Counted from the stretch's first letter, positions 44,053-53,146 are shown. The stretch: DNA of 64,000 bases from Bog-473 sp963742035 (GCA_963742035.1 CAVUKH010000002.1:186001-250000); one strand, 5' to 3'. Program-made: numbers and translations. Notes: generated by a model not told the origin, from the sequence alone.

Positions 44053-44136
44053 ATGGCAGATCTCCTCGTAGCGCTCAGCATCGTGGTGTTCATCGCCGCC
44101 TTCCTGGGCTACATCTGGCTCCTGGAGCGGATATGA
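44053..44136 (+). CDS. 27-residue membrane peptide ahead of kdpF
   Basis: A very short frame: MADLLVAL, a hydrophobic run through IVVFIAAFLGYIW, then LLERI and stop. It is one membrane helix with a charged end, and its TGA overlaps the kdpF ATG (ATGA), so ribosomes would pass straight on. It resembles KdpF in size but is a separate peptide. It may help assemble the Kdp complex or act as a leader peptide. No experimental support can be seen from sequence. Confidence 0.6.
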   Translation: MADLLVALSIVVFIAAFLGYIWLLERI

Positions 44137-44222
44137 ATTTCGTCCAGGGTCTCTTGCTGGCCATCTCCGTCGTGGTCTTCATCTACATCGGGGTGGCCAT
44201 GTTCAAGCCCGAGTGGTTCTAA
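44133..44222 (+). CDS. kdpF: Potassium-transporting ATPase small subunit KdpF
   Basis: A 29-residue single-helix peptide ending VAMFKPEWF, the usual KdpF tail pattern (Pro-Glu-x-Phe). It stabilises KdpABC in the membrane. It overlaps the 27-residue peptide before it by 4 bp and is followed directly by the kdpA ATG with no gap, so its place in the operon is unambiguous. Confidence 0.85.
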   Translation: MNFVQGLLLAISVVVFIYIGVAMFKPEWF

Positions 44223-45914
44223 ATGGGCTTCTTCTGGACCATCGTCGTCCTCCTCCTCCTGTTGGCCCTGGCCTGGAGGTATCTCGGCGCCTACATGGTG
44301 GCCGTGTTCGAGGGGCGCGTGTCGTTCCTCGGCTTCATTGAGCGGCCCATCTACCGGCTTCTGGGCACCAGCCCCGAGAAGGAGCAGACCTGGAAACGCT
44401 ACGCAGGCTCCGTGGTCGTCTTCTCCGGGCTCTCCATCGGCATCACCTATGTCATCCTGCGCCTGCAGGGGTCCCTCCCCCTCAACCCGCAGCATTTCGG
44501 CGCGGTCGGCCCGGCCCTCTCGTGGAACACGGCCACCTCGTTCGTCACGAACACCAACTGGCAGAACTACGGCGGCGAGACGACCATGTCGTACCTCTCG
44601 CAGATGTGCTCGTTGACGGTCCAGCAGTTCGTCACGCCGGCCGTCGGCATCGGCGCCGCGCTGGTCATCATCCGCGGTTTCTCCAAGAAGGGCTCGCCGA
44701 CCGTCGGCAACTTCTGGGTGGATGTGACACGGGCCTTGCTCTACGTTCTGACCCCGATCGCCATCATCGGCGGCCTCATCTTCGTCGGCCAGGGCGCCAT
44801 CGACACCTTGGGAGGCCCGGTCAACGTCCACAACAGCCTGAATGGGGTCTCGCAGACCATCGCCCTGGGGCCAGTCGGCTTCATGGAGGCCATCAAGCAG
44901 CTGGGCACCAACGGGGGCGGGTTCTTCAACATCAACTCGGCCCACCCCTTCGAGAACCCGACCGGCCTGACCAACCTGCTCTCCATGGTCCTCTTGCTCT
45001 GCATCCCGGTCTCCCTGACCTACGTCTTCGGGAAGATGGTCGGGGCCGTCCGCCAAGGCGTGGCCGTGCTGGCCGCCATGTTCATCATCTTCGGTGTCTG
45101 GGTCGCCATCTCGTCGGTCTCGGAGCACCAGGCCAACCCCGCCGTGCAGGCGGCCGGCCTCATCCACCAGCCGACGGGGAACACAACGGGCAAGGAGGTC
45201 CGCTTCGGCGTCCCGAGCTCGGCGTTGTTCGGGGTGGCGTCGACCTCGACGTCCACCGGGTCGGCCGACTCCTCTTACGACTCCTTCACACCGATCGGCG
45301 GCGGTATGAACCTCACCGGCATGATGTTGGGCGAGGTGACACCCGGCGGCGTGGGCAGCGGGATGTACACGATCCTGATTTACGCCATCATCGCGGTCTT
45401 CATCGGCGGGTTGATGGTGGGCCGGACGCCGGAATACCTCGGCAAGAAGATTCAGGCCACGGAGGTGAAGCTGGCCGGTCTGGGAACCATTGTGATGCCG
45501 GTCACCGTGTTGGTCGTCACCGCGCTCGCGGTCTCGCTGCACGCCGGGAAGATCGGGCCGGAGAACAGCGGTCCGCACGGTTTCTCCGAGATCCTCTACG
45601 CCCTGACATCGCAGGGGAACAACAACGGCTCCGCCTTCGGTGGGCTCACCGGCAACACCCCCTTCTACAACATCCTCGGCGGCGTCGACATGCTCATCGG
45701 GCGCTTCGGGATCATGATCCCGGCCATCGCGCTCGGCGGGGTGCTGGCGGCCAAGAACGTGGTGTCCGCCGGTGCCGGCACGTTCCGCTCCGACAACCCC
45801 ATGTTCGTCGGCCTGCTGATCGGCGTCATCATCATCGTCGGCGGCCTGACCTTCTTCCCGGCAGTGTCCCTCGGTCCGATCGTCGAGCAGCTCAGTCACG
45901 GAAAGTTCTTCTAA
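44223..45914 (+). CDS. kdpA: Potassium-transporting ATPase subunit A
   Basis: A 563-residue K+ channel-like subunit with ten membrane segments. The four selectivity-filter repeats can be seen in part: VTNTNWQNYGGE, GTNGGGFFNINSAHPFENP, TSQGNNNGSAFGG and the last segment near FRSDNPMF. FFNINSAHPFENPT (read as NGGGFFN) is the best-known KdpA signature. It takes K+ from the outside and passes it to KdpB. No bases separate it from kdpB. Confidence 0.97.
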   Translation: MGFFWTIVVLLLLLALAWRYLGAYMVAVFEGRVSFLGFIERPIYRLLGTSPEKEQTWKRYAGSVVVFSGLSIGITYVILRLQGSLPLNPQHFGAVGPALSWNTATSFVTNTNWQNYGGETTMSYLSQMCSLTVQQFVTPAVGIGAALVIIRGFSKKGSPTVGNFWVDVTRALLYVLTPIAIIGGLIFVGQGAIDTLGGPVNVHNSLNGVSQTIALGPVGFMEAIKQLGTNGGGFFNINSAHPFENPTGLTNLLSMVLLLCIPVSLTYVFGKMVGAVRQGVAVLAAMFIIFGVWVAISSVSEHQANPAVQAAGLIHQPTGNTTGKEVRFGVPSSALFGVASTSTSTGSADSSYDSFTPIGGGMNLTGMMLGEVTPGGVGSGMYTILIYAIIAVFIGGLMVGRTPEYLGKKIQATEVKLAGLGTIVMPVTVLVVTALAVSLHAGKIGPENSGPHGFSEILYALTSQGNNNGSAFGGLTGNTPFYNILGGVDMLIGRFGIMIPAIALGGVLAAKNVVSAGAGTFRSDNPMFVGLLIGVIIIVGGLTFFPAVSLGPIVEQLSHGKFF

Positions 45915-47984
45915 ATGACCGTCATCGCCACCGACGCCCCGCCGCCTCCCGCTTCCTCCTCGCCGCACGGCGTGGCGGAGTCCCGCGGCCTCTTCGACCG
46001 CGAGATCCTGAAGGAGGCGCTCGCCGGGTCGATCACCAAGTTCGATCCCCGGGTGCAGGTCAAGAACCCGGTCATGTTCGTGGTGCTGATCGGCTCGGTC
46101 ATCACCTTCATTGAGTCCATCGCCCACGGCGGCATCTTCAACTGGTCGATCACGGTCTGGCTGTTCCTCACCGTGCTCTTCGCCAACTTCGCCGAGGCCA
46201 TGGCCGAGGGCCGGGGCAAGGCGCAGGCGTTGGCGTTGCGCAAGATGCGCTCCGAGACCATGGCGCGCCGTCTGCGCACCGACGGCGCCGAGGAGCTGGT
46301 GGCCGCCGCCGCCCTGGGCAAGGGCGACCTCGTGGTCTGCGAGGCCGGCGATGTGGTCCCCTCGGACGGGGAGATCGTGGAGGGCGTCGCCTCGGTCGAC
46401 GAGTCGGCCATCACAGGTGAGTCGGCCCCCGTCATCCGCGAGTCCGGTGGCGACCGCTCCGCAGTGACCGGCGGCACCACCGTGCTCTCCGACCGGATCG
46501 TCGTGCGCATCACCGCCGAGGCGGGCCACACCTTCTTGGACCGGATGATCGCGTTGGTCGAGGGAGCCAACCGCCAGAAGACGCCCAACGAGATCGCCCT
46601 GACCATTTTGCTCGCCGTCCTGACCATCATCTTCCTCCCCGTGGTGGTCGTGCTGCAGCCGTTTGCGGGCTTCGCCGGGGGAACCGTCTCGGTGGTGATC
46701 CTGGTCTCGCTGCTGGTCTGTTTGATTCCGACGACCATCGGTGCCCTGCTGTCCGCCATCGGCATCGCCGGCATGGACCGCCTGGTGCAGCGCAACGTGC
46801 TGGCCATGAGTGGCCGGGCCGTCGAGGCCGCAGGTGACGTGCAAACCCTGCTCCTCGACAAGACGGGCACCATCACCTTGGGCAACCGGATGGCCTCGGA
46901 CTTCTTCCCCGCCAGGGGTCACACGGAAGAGGAAATGGCGAGCGCCGCCCAGCTGGCCTCCCTGGCCGACGAGACGCCTGAGGGGCGCTCCATTGTGGTC
47001 CTGGCCAAAGAGCGCTTCGGCATCCGCGAGCGCGAGCTCTCCGGACCCCACGAGTTCGTGCCGTTTTCGGCCACCACCCGCATGTCGGGCCTCAATGTCG
47101 ACGGGAGGGAGATCCGCAAAGGCGCCGCCGAGGCGGTGCGCCAATGGGTGATTGACCAGGGTGGAGAAGCACCCGAGGGACTCCAGGAGATCGTCGACCG
47201 CATTGCGCGGGCCGGCTCCACCCCGTTGGTGGTGGCCGAGGACAGCACCATTCTCGGCGTCATCGAGCTCAAGGACGTCGTGAAGTCGGGCATCAAGGAA
47301 CGCTTCGCCGAGCTGCGGGCCGCCGGCATCCGTACCGTCATGATCACCGGTGACAATCCCCTGACGGCGGCGGCCATCGCCCAGGAGGCCGGCGTGGACG
47401 ACTTCCTGGCGGAGGCCACTCCGGAGAACAAAATGGAGCTGATCAAGGCCGAGCAGGCTGGCGGCAAGCTCGTGGCCATGACGGGCGACGGTACCAACGA
47501 CGCGCCCGCACTGGCGCAGGCCGACGTGGGCGTAGCCATGAACACGGGGACCACGGCGGCCAAGGAGGCCGGCAACATGGTCGATCTCGATTCGAACCCC
47601 ACGAAACTGATCGACGTCGTCGAGATCGGCAAGCAGCTGCTCATCACGCGGGGGTCATTGACGACCTTCTCCATCGCGAACGACGTCGCCAAGTATTTTG
47701 CCATCATCCCGGCGTTGTTCGTGGTGATCTACCCGCAGCTCCACGCGCTGAACATCATGCACCTGCACAGCGCCCAGAGCGCCGTGCTCTCGGCGGTGAT
47801 CTTCAACGCGCTGGTCATCGTGGCTCTGATCCCCCTCGCCCTGCGCGGCGTCAAGTGGCGGCCGTCCGGCGCGGCCTCCATCCTGCGCCGCAACGTCTTC
47901 ATCTACGGCCTCGGCGGGATCATCGCCCCCTTCATCTTCATCAAATTGATCGACCTCGTCATCGTGGCGCTCCACGCCTACTAA
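45915..47984 (+). CDS. kdpB: Potassium-transporting ATPase ATP-binding subunit B
   Basis: A 689-residue P-type ATPase. Phosphorylated Asp is residue 315 in LLDKTGTITLGN; the actuator motif is AITGESAPV and the hinge GDGTNDAPALAQADVGVAM, read as GDGTNDAPAL. FSATTRMSGLNVDGREIRKG is the nucleotide-binding part (key residues FSATTRMSG). Couples ATP breakdown to K+ uptake through KdpA. GGAAAG upstream lies in the kdpA end. Confidence 0.97.
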   Translation: MTVIATDAPPPPASSSPHGVAESRGLFDREILKEALAGSITKFDPRVQVKNPVMFVVLIGSVITFIESIAHGGIFNWSITVWLFLTVLFANFAEAMAEGRGKAQALALRKMRSETMARRLRTDGAEELVAAAALGKGDLVVCEAGDVVPSDGEIVEGVASVDESAITGESAPVIRESGGDRSAVTGGTTVLSDRIVVRITAEAGHTFLDRMIALVEGANRQKTPNEIALTILLAVLTIIFLPVVVVLQPFAGFAGGTVSVVILVSLLVCLIPTTIGALLSAIGIAGMDRLVQRNVLAMSGRAVEAAGDVQTLLLDKTGTITLGNRMASDFFPARGHTEEEMASAAQLASLADETPEGRSIVVLAKERFGIRERELSGPHEFVPFSATTRMSGLNVDGREIRKGAAEAVRQWVIDQGGEAPEGLQEIVDRIARAGSTPLVVAEDSTILGVIELKDVVKSGIKERFAELRAAGIRTVMITGDNPLTAAAIAQEAGVDDFLAEATPENKMELIKAEQAGGKLVAMTGDGTNDAPALAQADVGVAMNTGTTAAKEAGNMVDLDSNPTKLIDVVEIGKQLLITRGSLTTFSIANDVAKYFAIIPALFVVIYPQLHALNIMHLHSAQSAVLSAVIFNALVIVALIPLALRGVKWRPSGAASILRRNVFIYGLGGIIAPFIFIKLIDLVIVALHAY

Positions 47985-47996
47985 GGACCCACCACC

Positions 47997-48635
47997 ATGC
48001 TCACCCAACTCCGCCGCAGTGCCATCTTCGTGGTCATCTGTTTGGTCCTGTTCGGGCTCGCCTACCCGTTGCTCGGGGTCGGCCTGTCTCAGCTCTTCTT
48101 CAAGCACCAGGCCGACGGCTCCATCACGGCCAACGGCTCCACGCTGATCGGGCAGAACTGGGCCTTGACGAAGTGTCCGGGGCACCTCCCGGGCAGTTGC
48201 GTGTTCCAGGGGCGCCCCGACGCGCTGGGGCCGTACTCCGACACCAACTCGAAGACGCCCAATCCCGCCGGCCACCCTGGCGACGACCCGCTGGTGGCCA
48301 ACGGGCTGGCCGGCGAGTCCGGCGCCACCAACCTCGGGCCGCGGTCTCAGGAGCTCGTCGACTACACCAGGACCCTGGTCAAGTACTGGCTGGCCCGGGG
48401 CGTTCAACCTACCTCCGACCTGGTCACGACCTCGGGCAGCGGTATCGATCCCGACATCACCCCGCAGGACGCGCAGGCCGAGATCCCCATGGTGTCGCGG
48501 GCCACCGGGCTCTCCGCCGCCACCCTGCAGCACCTGATCAGCCAACAGACCAACGGCATGCAGTTGGGCTTCCTCGGTTCGCCCTATGTCAACGTTCTGC
48601 AGCTCAACGAGGCCCTGGCCAAGCTCGAGACGTGA
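47997..48635 (+). CDS. kdpC: Potassium-transporting ATPase subunit C
   Basis: A 212-residue KdpC with one N-terminal membrane helix (SAIFVVICLVLFGLAYPLL) and an outside domain. ADGSITANGSTLIGQNW, GSGIDPDITPQDAQAEIPMVSRATGL (key part SGIDPDITP) and LLGVGL are family hallmarks; FLGSPYVNVLQLNEAL closes it. It supports KdpB nucleotide binding. Its TGA shares one base with the next ATG (TGATG). Confidence 0.95.
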   Translation: MLTQLRRSAIFVVICLVLFGLAYPLLGVGLSQLFFKHQADGSITANGSTLIGQNWALTKCPGHLPGSCVFQGRPDALGPYSDTNSKTPNPAGHPGDDPLVANGLAGESGATNLGPRSQELVDYTRTLVKYWLARGVQPTSDLVTTSGSGIDPDITPQDAQAEIPMVSRATGLSAATLQHLISQQTNGMQLGFLGSPYVNVLQLNEALAKLET

Positions 48636-48910
48636 TGTGCGCCACAACCGCCGTCGCGGCGTTGGTGCCACGGCGTCGGGCATGCGTGACCGGCGAGATC
48701 GAGGCGGTCGTGTCCTTCCGGGCCCCCTGGGTCCGGACGGACGCCGTCGTGGTCGACGGGACCGGAGCGTTGGTGCTGCGTTTCATGGGCCGGGCCGCCG
48801 TCCCCGGGCTCGCCGTCGGATCGCATGTCGTCGCCGAGGGCACGCCGGCACTCGAACGCGGTGTGCTGCTCATGCGCAATCCGCTCTATTGGTTCGTCGT
48901 CTCGGAATGA
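48635..48910 (+). CDS. Small OB-fold-like protein coupled to kdpC
   Basis: A 91-residue protein that starts on the last base of the kdpC stop (TGATG). CVTGEIEAVVSFRAPWVRTD, VVVDGTGALVLRFMGRAAVPG and GSHVVAEGTPALERG form five short strands with the Gly-rich turns of an OB fold (short motifs: GTGALVLRF, VPGLAVGSHVV). Related small OB-fold proteins occur near potassium-uptake (Trk) genes in mycobacteria, as I recall; this is an inference. It overlaps the convergent kdpE end by 25 bp. Function unknown. Confidence 0.7.
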   Translation: MCATTAVAALVPRRRACVTGEIEAVVSFRAPWVRTDAVVVDGTGALVLRFMGRAAVPGLAVGSHVVAEGTPALERGVLLMRNPLYWFVVSE

Positions 48911-49593
48911 AGGTCCGGGACCAGCTGGTAACCGACGCCCGGGATGGTCTTGAGCATCCGACCCTCCTCGTCACCCATCTTCTTCCTCAGCCGATGGGTG
49001 TAGACGCGCACGTAGTTGGACTCGGCACCGTAACCCGGGCCCCAGACGTCCTTGAGGATCATGTGGTGGGTGCACACCTTGCCGGCGTGGCGGGCCAGGT
49101 ACGCCAACAGCTCGAACTCCTTGGCCGTGAGCTGCAACGGCGCCCCGGCGAGACTCGCCATGTGGTGCACGAGGTCGACGTCGAGGTCACCCACCGCGAG
49201 AGAGGCGGACTTCGACGACTCGTCGCTGCCGGCGGCGGCATGTCGCAGAGCCACCCGCAACCGTGCCTCGAGTTCGGCCATGCCGAACGGCTTCGTGACG
49301 AAGTCGTCCGCCCCGCTGTCGAGCGCCTCCACCTTGCGGCGCTCGTCGCCGTAGGCGGACAGGACGACGATGGGCACGTCGGAGAACGCACGGATCCGAC
49401 GGCAGACCTCGAGGCCGTCGAGGTCGGGCAGGCCGAGGTCGAGGATGACGAGGTCCGGCCCGGCCAGCGCGACCTGATTGACCGCCTCCGTCCCCGAGTG
49501 CGCGAGGAGCACCTCGTCCCCGCGGGCTGTGAGGCCGATCCGCAACGCCTTGAGCAACGACGGATCATCGTCGACGACGAGCACCTTAGTCAT
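48886..49593 (-). CDS. kdpE: Response regulator KdpE (OmpR family)
   Basis: A 235-residue two-component regulator. The receiver has the acidic pair VVDDDPS, phospho-acceptor Asp52 in VILDLGLPD, Thr/Ser in VVLSAYG and Lys in FVTKPFG. The winged-helix output domain has LTAKEFELLAYLARHAGKV and YVRVYTHRLRKKMG, read as LTAKEFELL and RVYTHRLRKK. It follows the kinase gene by 9 bases and would activate kdpFABC from the opposite orientation, probably at the 44013-44029 repeats. Confidence 0.95.
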   Translation of the reverse strand: MTKVLVVDDDPSLLKALRIGLTARGDEVLLAHSGTEAVNQVALAGPDLVILDLGLPDLDGLEVCRRIRAFSDVPIVVLSAYGDERRKVEALDSGADDFVTKPFGMAELEARLRVALRHAAAGSDESSKSASLAVGDLDVDLVHHMASLAGAPLQLTAKEFELLAYLARHAGKVCTHHMILKDVWGPGYGAESNYVRVYTHRLRKKMGDEEGRMLKTIPGVGYQLVPDLHSETTNQ

Positions 49594-49602
49594 GGCATAC
49601 CT

Positions 49603-51144
49603 TCAGACCGTCGCCGCGACCAGAGTCTCCGCCGGAACGGTGAAGACGATGCGGGCGCCTTGCGGCACCTCGGTGTCGATCCAGATGAGGCCGCCGTGTG
49701 CCTCGACGAAGGCCTTGGCGATGGCCAGGCCGAGTCCGGCCCGCCCACCCCCGCCGTTCTGACTGAACATCTCGAAGACGCTCTCACGGTGTTCCCGAGC
49801 GATACCGGGGCCGTCGTCGGCCACCGCGATCTCGACCAGCGCCGCCTGGCCGGGCACGCGCCGCGCCGCCACGCGGATGACGCTGTCGACGGGGGAGATG
49901 CGCTCTGCGTTCTCGAGCACGTTGGCCAGGACCTGGCTCATCAGAACGTGATCGAGATGGAGCAGGGGCAAGTCCAACGGCGCGTCCACCTTCACCCGCC
50001 CCGGAGTCACGATGCCACCGAGCAAGGCCAACGCCTCGTCGACCAGTTCACGGAAGCTCACGGTCGTCGGTCGGATCTCGAGTGCGCCGGACTCCAGGCG
50101 GGTCATGTCGAGCAGGTTGGTGACGAGCCGCGCCAGACGGTCCGACTGCAACTCAATCAGCTCCAACAGCTCGGCGCGGTCCTGGGCACTGAGTTGGGCA
50201 TCGACCTGACGCATGCTGGACACCGCCGTCTTGATGGAGGCCAGCGGCGTGCGCAAGTCGTGCGAGGCCGCGCCCATCAGCGCACGGCGCCAACGGTCGA
50301 TCTCCTCCAGCAGGCGAGCCCGCAGGGCCTGCTCGCTCAACTGGGCCCGGTCGATCGCCAGAGCGGCCTGGTTGGCGAACGTGCCGAGCAGGCTGCGCTC
50401 ATGCTCCACCAACTGGACGTCCTGGAGCACCAGCATGCCCACCGGTCGATGGTTGACGACCAGCGCCACCGAGACCCGACGCGGACTGGAGTCGTCGAGC
50501 AGTCCGAGGGATCGCGCCTGACCGCCGCCCGAAGTGAGCGACGTGACGTCCTCCTCCGTCAGGTCTTGGCCGCCGCTCGCCGCAACCTGCAGCGCGGTCG
50601 CCGCACCGAGTTCGGCGGCCTCGGGGTCGGGCAGGACCAACGCGGTCCAACGGGGCACAAAGACGGACTGCACGGTGGCGACCATGTGCCGCAACAGCTC
50701 GGACAGCGTGAGGTCGCCGATCAGCGCCTGCGACAGCTCGTACAGCCGGACGGACTCCTGGGTCCGGCGTTCTGCCTCCTCTCGGGTGCTGCGCAGTTTG
50801 GCCACGACCTGGGAGACAACGAGCACGACGATGGCGTAGACGCCGAGCGCCGTCCAGTTCTCGGGCGAGCGGACGGTCAACGTGTTGTAGGGGGGAAGGA
50901 AGAAGATGTCGTAGAGGAGAAACCCACCCAGTGCGCCCACGATGCCGGGCAAGAGGCCGCCGATGACGACGCCAACGAGAACAGGCAGGACGAAGACCAG
51001 GGCCGGGATGGCCGTGCTCACGTGGGCCCGGAAGGGGAGCAGGAGCGCCAGGAGTGCTCCCAGACTGGCCAGAGTGACGATGATCCCCAGCGCGACGCGG
51101 TTGTACGTTGTCGCGGGAACCAGTCCGTTTGGTCTGACGTGCAT
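49603..51144 (-). CDS. kdpD: KdpD C-terminal half: membrane sensor histidine kinase
   Basis: About 513 residues from ATG 51144; GTG 51195 would add 17. Four membrane segments (DUF4118-like: FLLYDIFFLPPYNTLTV between helices) are followed by a GAF-like region (about residues 130-275), the HisKA domain with the phospho-His in GAASHDLRTPLAS, and an ATPase domain with NVLENAERISP and VADDGPGI. This is only the back half of a normal ~900-residue KdpD; the front half is a separate gene on the other strand, starting 77 bases away. Confidence 0.93.
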   Translation of the reverse strand: MHVRPNGLVPATTYNRVALGIIVTLASLGALLALLLPFRAHVSTAIPALVFVLPVLVGVVIGGLLPGIVGALGGFLLYDIFFLPPYNTLTVRSPENWTALGVYAIVVLVVSQVVAKLRSTREEAERRTQESVRLYELSQALIGDLTLSELLRHMVATVQSVFVPRWTALVLPDPEAAELGAATALQVAASGGQDLTEEDVTSLTSGGGQARSLGLLDDSSPRRVSVALVVNHRPVGMLVLQDVQLVEHERSLLGTFANQAALAIDRAQLSEQALRARLLEEIDRWRRALMGAASHDLRTPLASIKTAVSSMRQVDAQLSAQDRAELLELIELQSDRLARLVTNLLDMTRLESGALEIRPTTVSFRELVDEALALLGGIVTPGRVKVDAPLDLPLLHLDHVLMSQVLANVLENAERISPVDSVIRVAARRVPGQAALVEIAVADDGPGIAREHRESVFEMFSQNGGGGRAGLGLAIAKAFVEAHGGLIWIDTEVPQGARIVFTVPAETLVAATV

Positions 51145-51221
51145 CACAACGTTTCCGTTCTTCGGAGCGTCTTTGGAGTGTACCGACGCCGTCACAAGGC
51201 CCGGCGAAAGGTGGTGAACTC

Positions 51222-52373
51222 GTGAACTTGGGCACGGGAGAGGACGAGGGCGTACGCCCCACGGGGAAGTTCAGGGTCTACCTCGGCGCGGCGGCCGGCG
51301 TGGGCAAGACGTGCGCCATGCTCGATGAGGGGTGGCGACGCTTCCAGCGCGGTGCCGACGTGGTGGTTGGATTCGTCGAGACACACAAACGCCCCTACAC
51401 GGTCAAGCAGATCCGTGACCTTCCGGTCGTGCCGCGGAAAAAGGTCCGCTACCGCGATGCCGACTGGGAGGAGATGGACCTCGACGCCGTCATCGCCCGC
51501 CGGCCCAAGGTTGTCCTGATCGACGAACTGGCGCACACCAACGTGCCGGGTTCGGGCCGCCACGAGAAGCGCTGGGAGGACGTCCTCGAGATTCTCGACG
51601 CCGGCATCGCCGTGATCACCACGGTCAACGTCCAACACATCGAATCGCTGGCCGATGCGGTCGAGAGGATCACCGGCGTCGGGGTCCGTGAGCGGGTGCC
51701 TGATTGGGTCGTGCGGCGCGCCGACCAGCTCGAGTTGATCGATTCGTCAGCCGACCAACTCCGGCGCCGCATGCTGCACGGCAACATCTATCCCGAGGCC
51801 AAGGTACCTGCAGCCCTGAACGGGTTCTTCCGGGCCGAAAACCTTGCCGCGCTCCGCGAGCTCTCCCTTCGTTTCGTGGCGGATGAGACCGAGGAGGAGA
51901 TCCTCGAGTTTTTGCGATTGCGGGGGGCGGCCGGAGAGTTGTGGGAGACGACAGAACGGATCATGGTGGCCGTGACAGGGGCGCCGGGGAACGCGGCGGT
52001 GATCAGGCGGGCCGCCCGCATTGCCGCTCGGGTGAAGGCGCCGCTGATCGCCATCCACGTCGTCTCGGGTGATGCCGAAGCCAATCAGGCCAGCACCGCT
52101 GAGCTGCAGGAGCTCGTGACTGCGGTCGGGGGCACATGGCAGTCCTTGGAAGGGGACGATGTTGCGAAGACGATCTTCGCCGCGGCGGTGGACCAGCAGA
52201 TCACCCAGATTGTCGTCGGAACCTCTCGGCTGACGCGCTGGCAGTCCATGACGCGCGGTTCGGTCATTCAGCAGATCCTACGTATGGCATCAGAGAACGA
52301 CATCGACCTGCACGTCATCGCTCGTCGCGACGACGCAAAGGAACGCGAGCCAGCGGAGGACGACGGCGGCTAA
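51222..52373 (+). CDS. kdpD: KdpD N-terminal half: KdpD sensor domain plus universal-stress domain
   Basis: A 383-residue soluble protein equal to the cytoplasmic N-terminus of KdpD. Residues about 15-225 are the KdpD domain with Walker A GAAAGVGKT and Walker B-like VVLIDELAHTNVPG; about 240-370 form a USP domain (IMVAVTGAPGNAAVIRRAARIA, TQIVVGTSRLTRW in parts). It ends before any membrane segment. GTG 51222 follows AGGTGG. The domain normally binds ATP and c-di-AMP and tunes the kinase; here it must act in trans on the divergently encoded kinase half. Confidence 0.92.
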   Translation: MNLGTGEDEGVRPTGKFRVYLGAAAGVGKTCAMLDEGWRRFQRGADVVVGFVETHKRPYTVKQIRDLPVVPRKKVRYRDADWEEMDLDAVIARRPKVVLIDELAHTNVPGSGRHEKRWEDVLEILDAGIAVITTVNVQHIESLADAVERITGVGVRERVPDWVVRRADQLELIDSSADQLRRRMLHGNIYPEAKVPAALNGFFRAENLAALRELSLRFVADETEEEILEFLRLRGAAGELWETTERIMVAVTGAPGNAAVIRRAARIAARVKAPLIAIHVVSGDAEANQASTAELQELVTAVGGTWQSLEGDDVAKTIFAAAVDQQITQIVVGTSRLTRWQSMTRGSVIQQILRMASENDIDLHVIARRDDAKEREPAEDDGG

Positions 52374-53084
52374 GGGCCCGACAGGTCGGTGAAGGCGGCG
52401 TTCGCCGCCGTACTCGCCGCCAGCTGCATGCACTTGTTGAGGTGCGCCAGCGCCTTGGCGCGCCGCGGATCCCGGGCGAGGTACTTGGCGACTGCGATGG
52501 GGTCGGCCGATCCGTCGGGCTTGCTCAGGGAAAAGAGGGCTTGGTCCACGATGTGCTCATCGGGTCGATCACTGATGCCGCGGTACACCGACCAGTCGAC
52601 GCCAGCCTCGTCGCACACCTCGGCCACGCCGGCTGCCTCCATGTCGACGGCGCAGACGCCCCGTGCAAGGAGAGGGCCCCACACGTCGTCGTCGTCGAAG
52701 AGCCCGTCAGTGGTCATGAGGACGCCAGCGGCCCGCCGCGGACGCGACCGGACGGGAATTGTGCACGGGGCCGTCGGGATAGAGCTGTACCCGCGCTGGC
52801 ACCATCAGCGACCCGACGGGGAGCGCCGGGTCGAGGCCGCCGGCGATCCCGATCACCATGACGTGGTCGATCGATCCGGCCGACAGCGCCCGGCGGGTGG
52901 CCTGGCGCGCCAGGACCGGGCCCATGCCCGTGACGAGCGCGCCGACCCACCATGCGCCGGCGATCCCTGAATGGGAGAACACCGGATCGGACGGGGTCGC
53001 CTGCAACTCGAAGGACTTCACGACGGCCTTGAGCTCGGGCTGCATCGGAGCCAGCACGGCCACCCGTTTCGTCGTGGCGGTCAC
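52370..53084 (-). pseudogene. MTA/SAH nucleosidase-like phosphorylase, frameshifted
   Basis: The front part from GTG 53084 (VAVLAPMQPELKAVV, VMVIGIAGGLDPALPVGSL) is a typical nucleoside-phosphorylase-fold start, and the frame ends at 52707. The back part (52717 to 52370, MTTDGLFDDDD, CAVDMEAAGVAEVC) has the purine-binding MEAAG motif in another frame. The two join between VHNSRPV and AAGVLMTTDG, so one added base or two lost bases in about 52717-52760 split the gene. Both halves keep good codon use. Either recent decay or an assembly error. Intact length would be about 237 residues. Confidence 0.72.
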
Positions 53085-53146
53085 GCCGTCATCATGCCCG
53101 ATCAATGGCTAGCGTGGGCATCCCGGTCAGCGAGTGAGGAGAGCAG

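Noticed and set aside
44109..47144. A 1011-codon open frame on the minus strand opposite kdpA and kdpB
   Set aside because: It is antisense to two certain genes and translates to Asp/His/Gly/Arg-rich low-complexity sequence, the usual product of GC-rich codon third positions.
51145..51221. Treating the divergent KdpD halves as one gene broken by a frameshift
   Set aside because: The halves are on opposite strands, so no small indel can join them; only an inversion or true reorganisation explains it.
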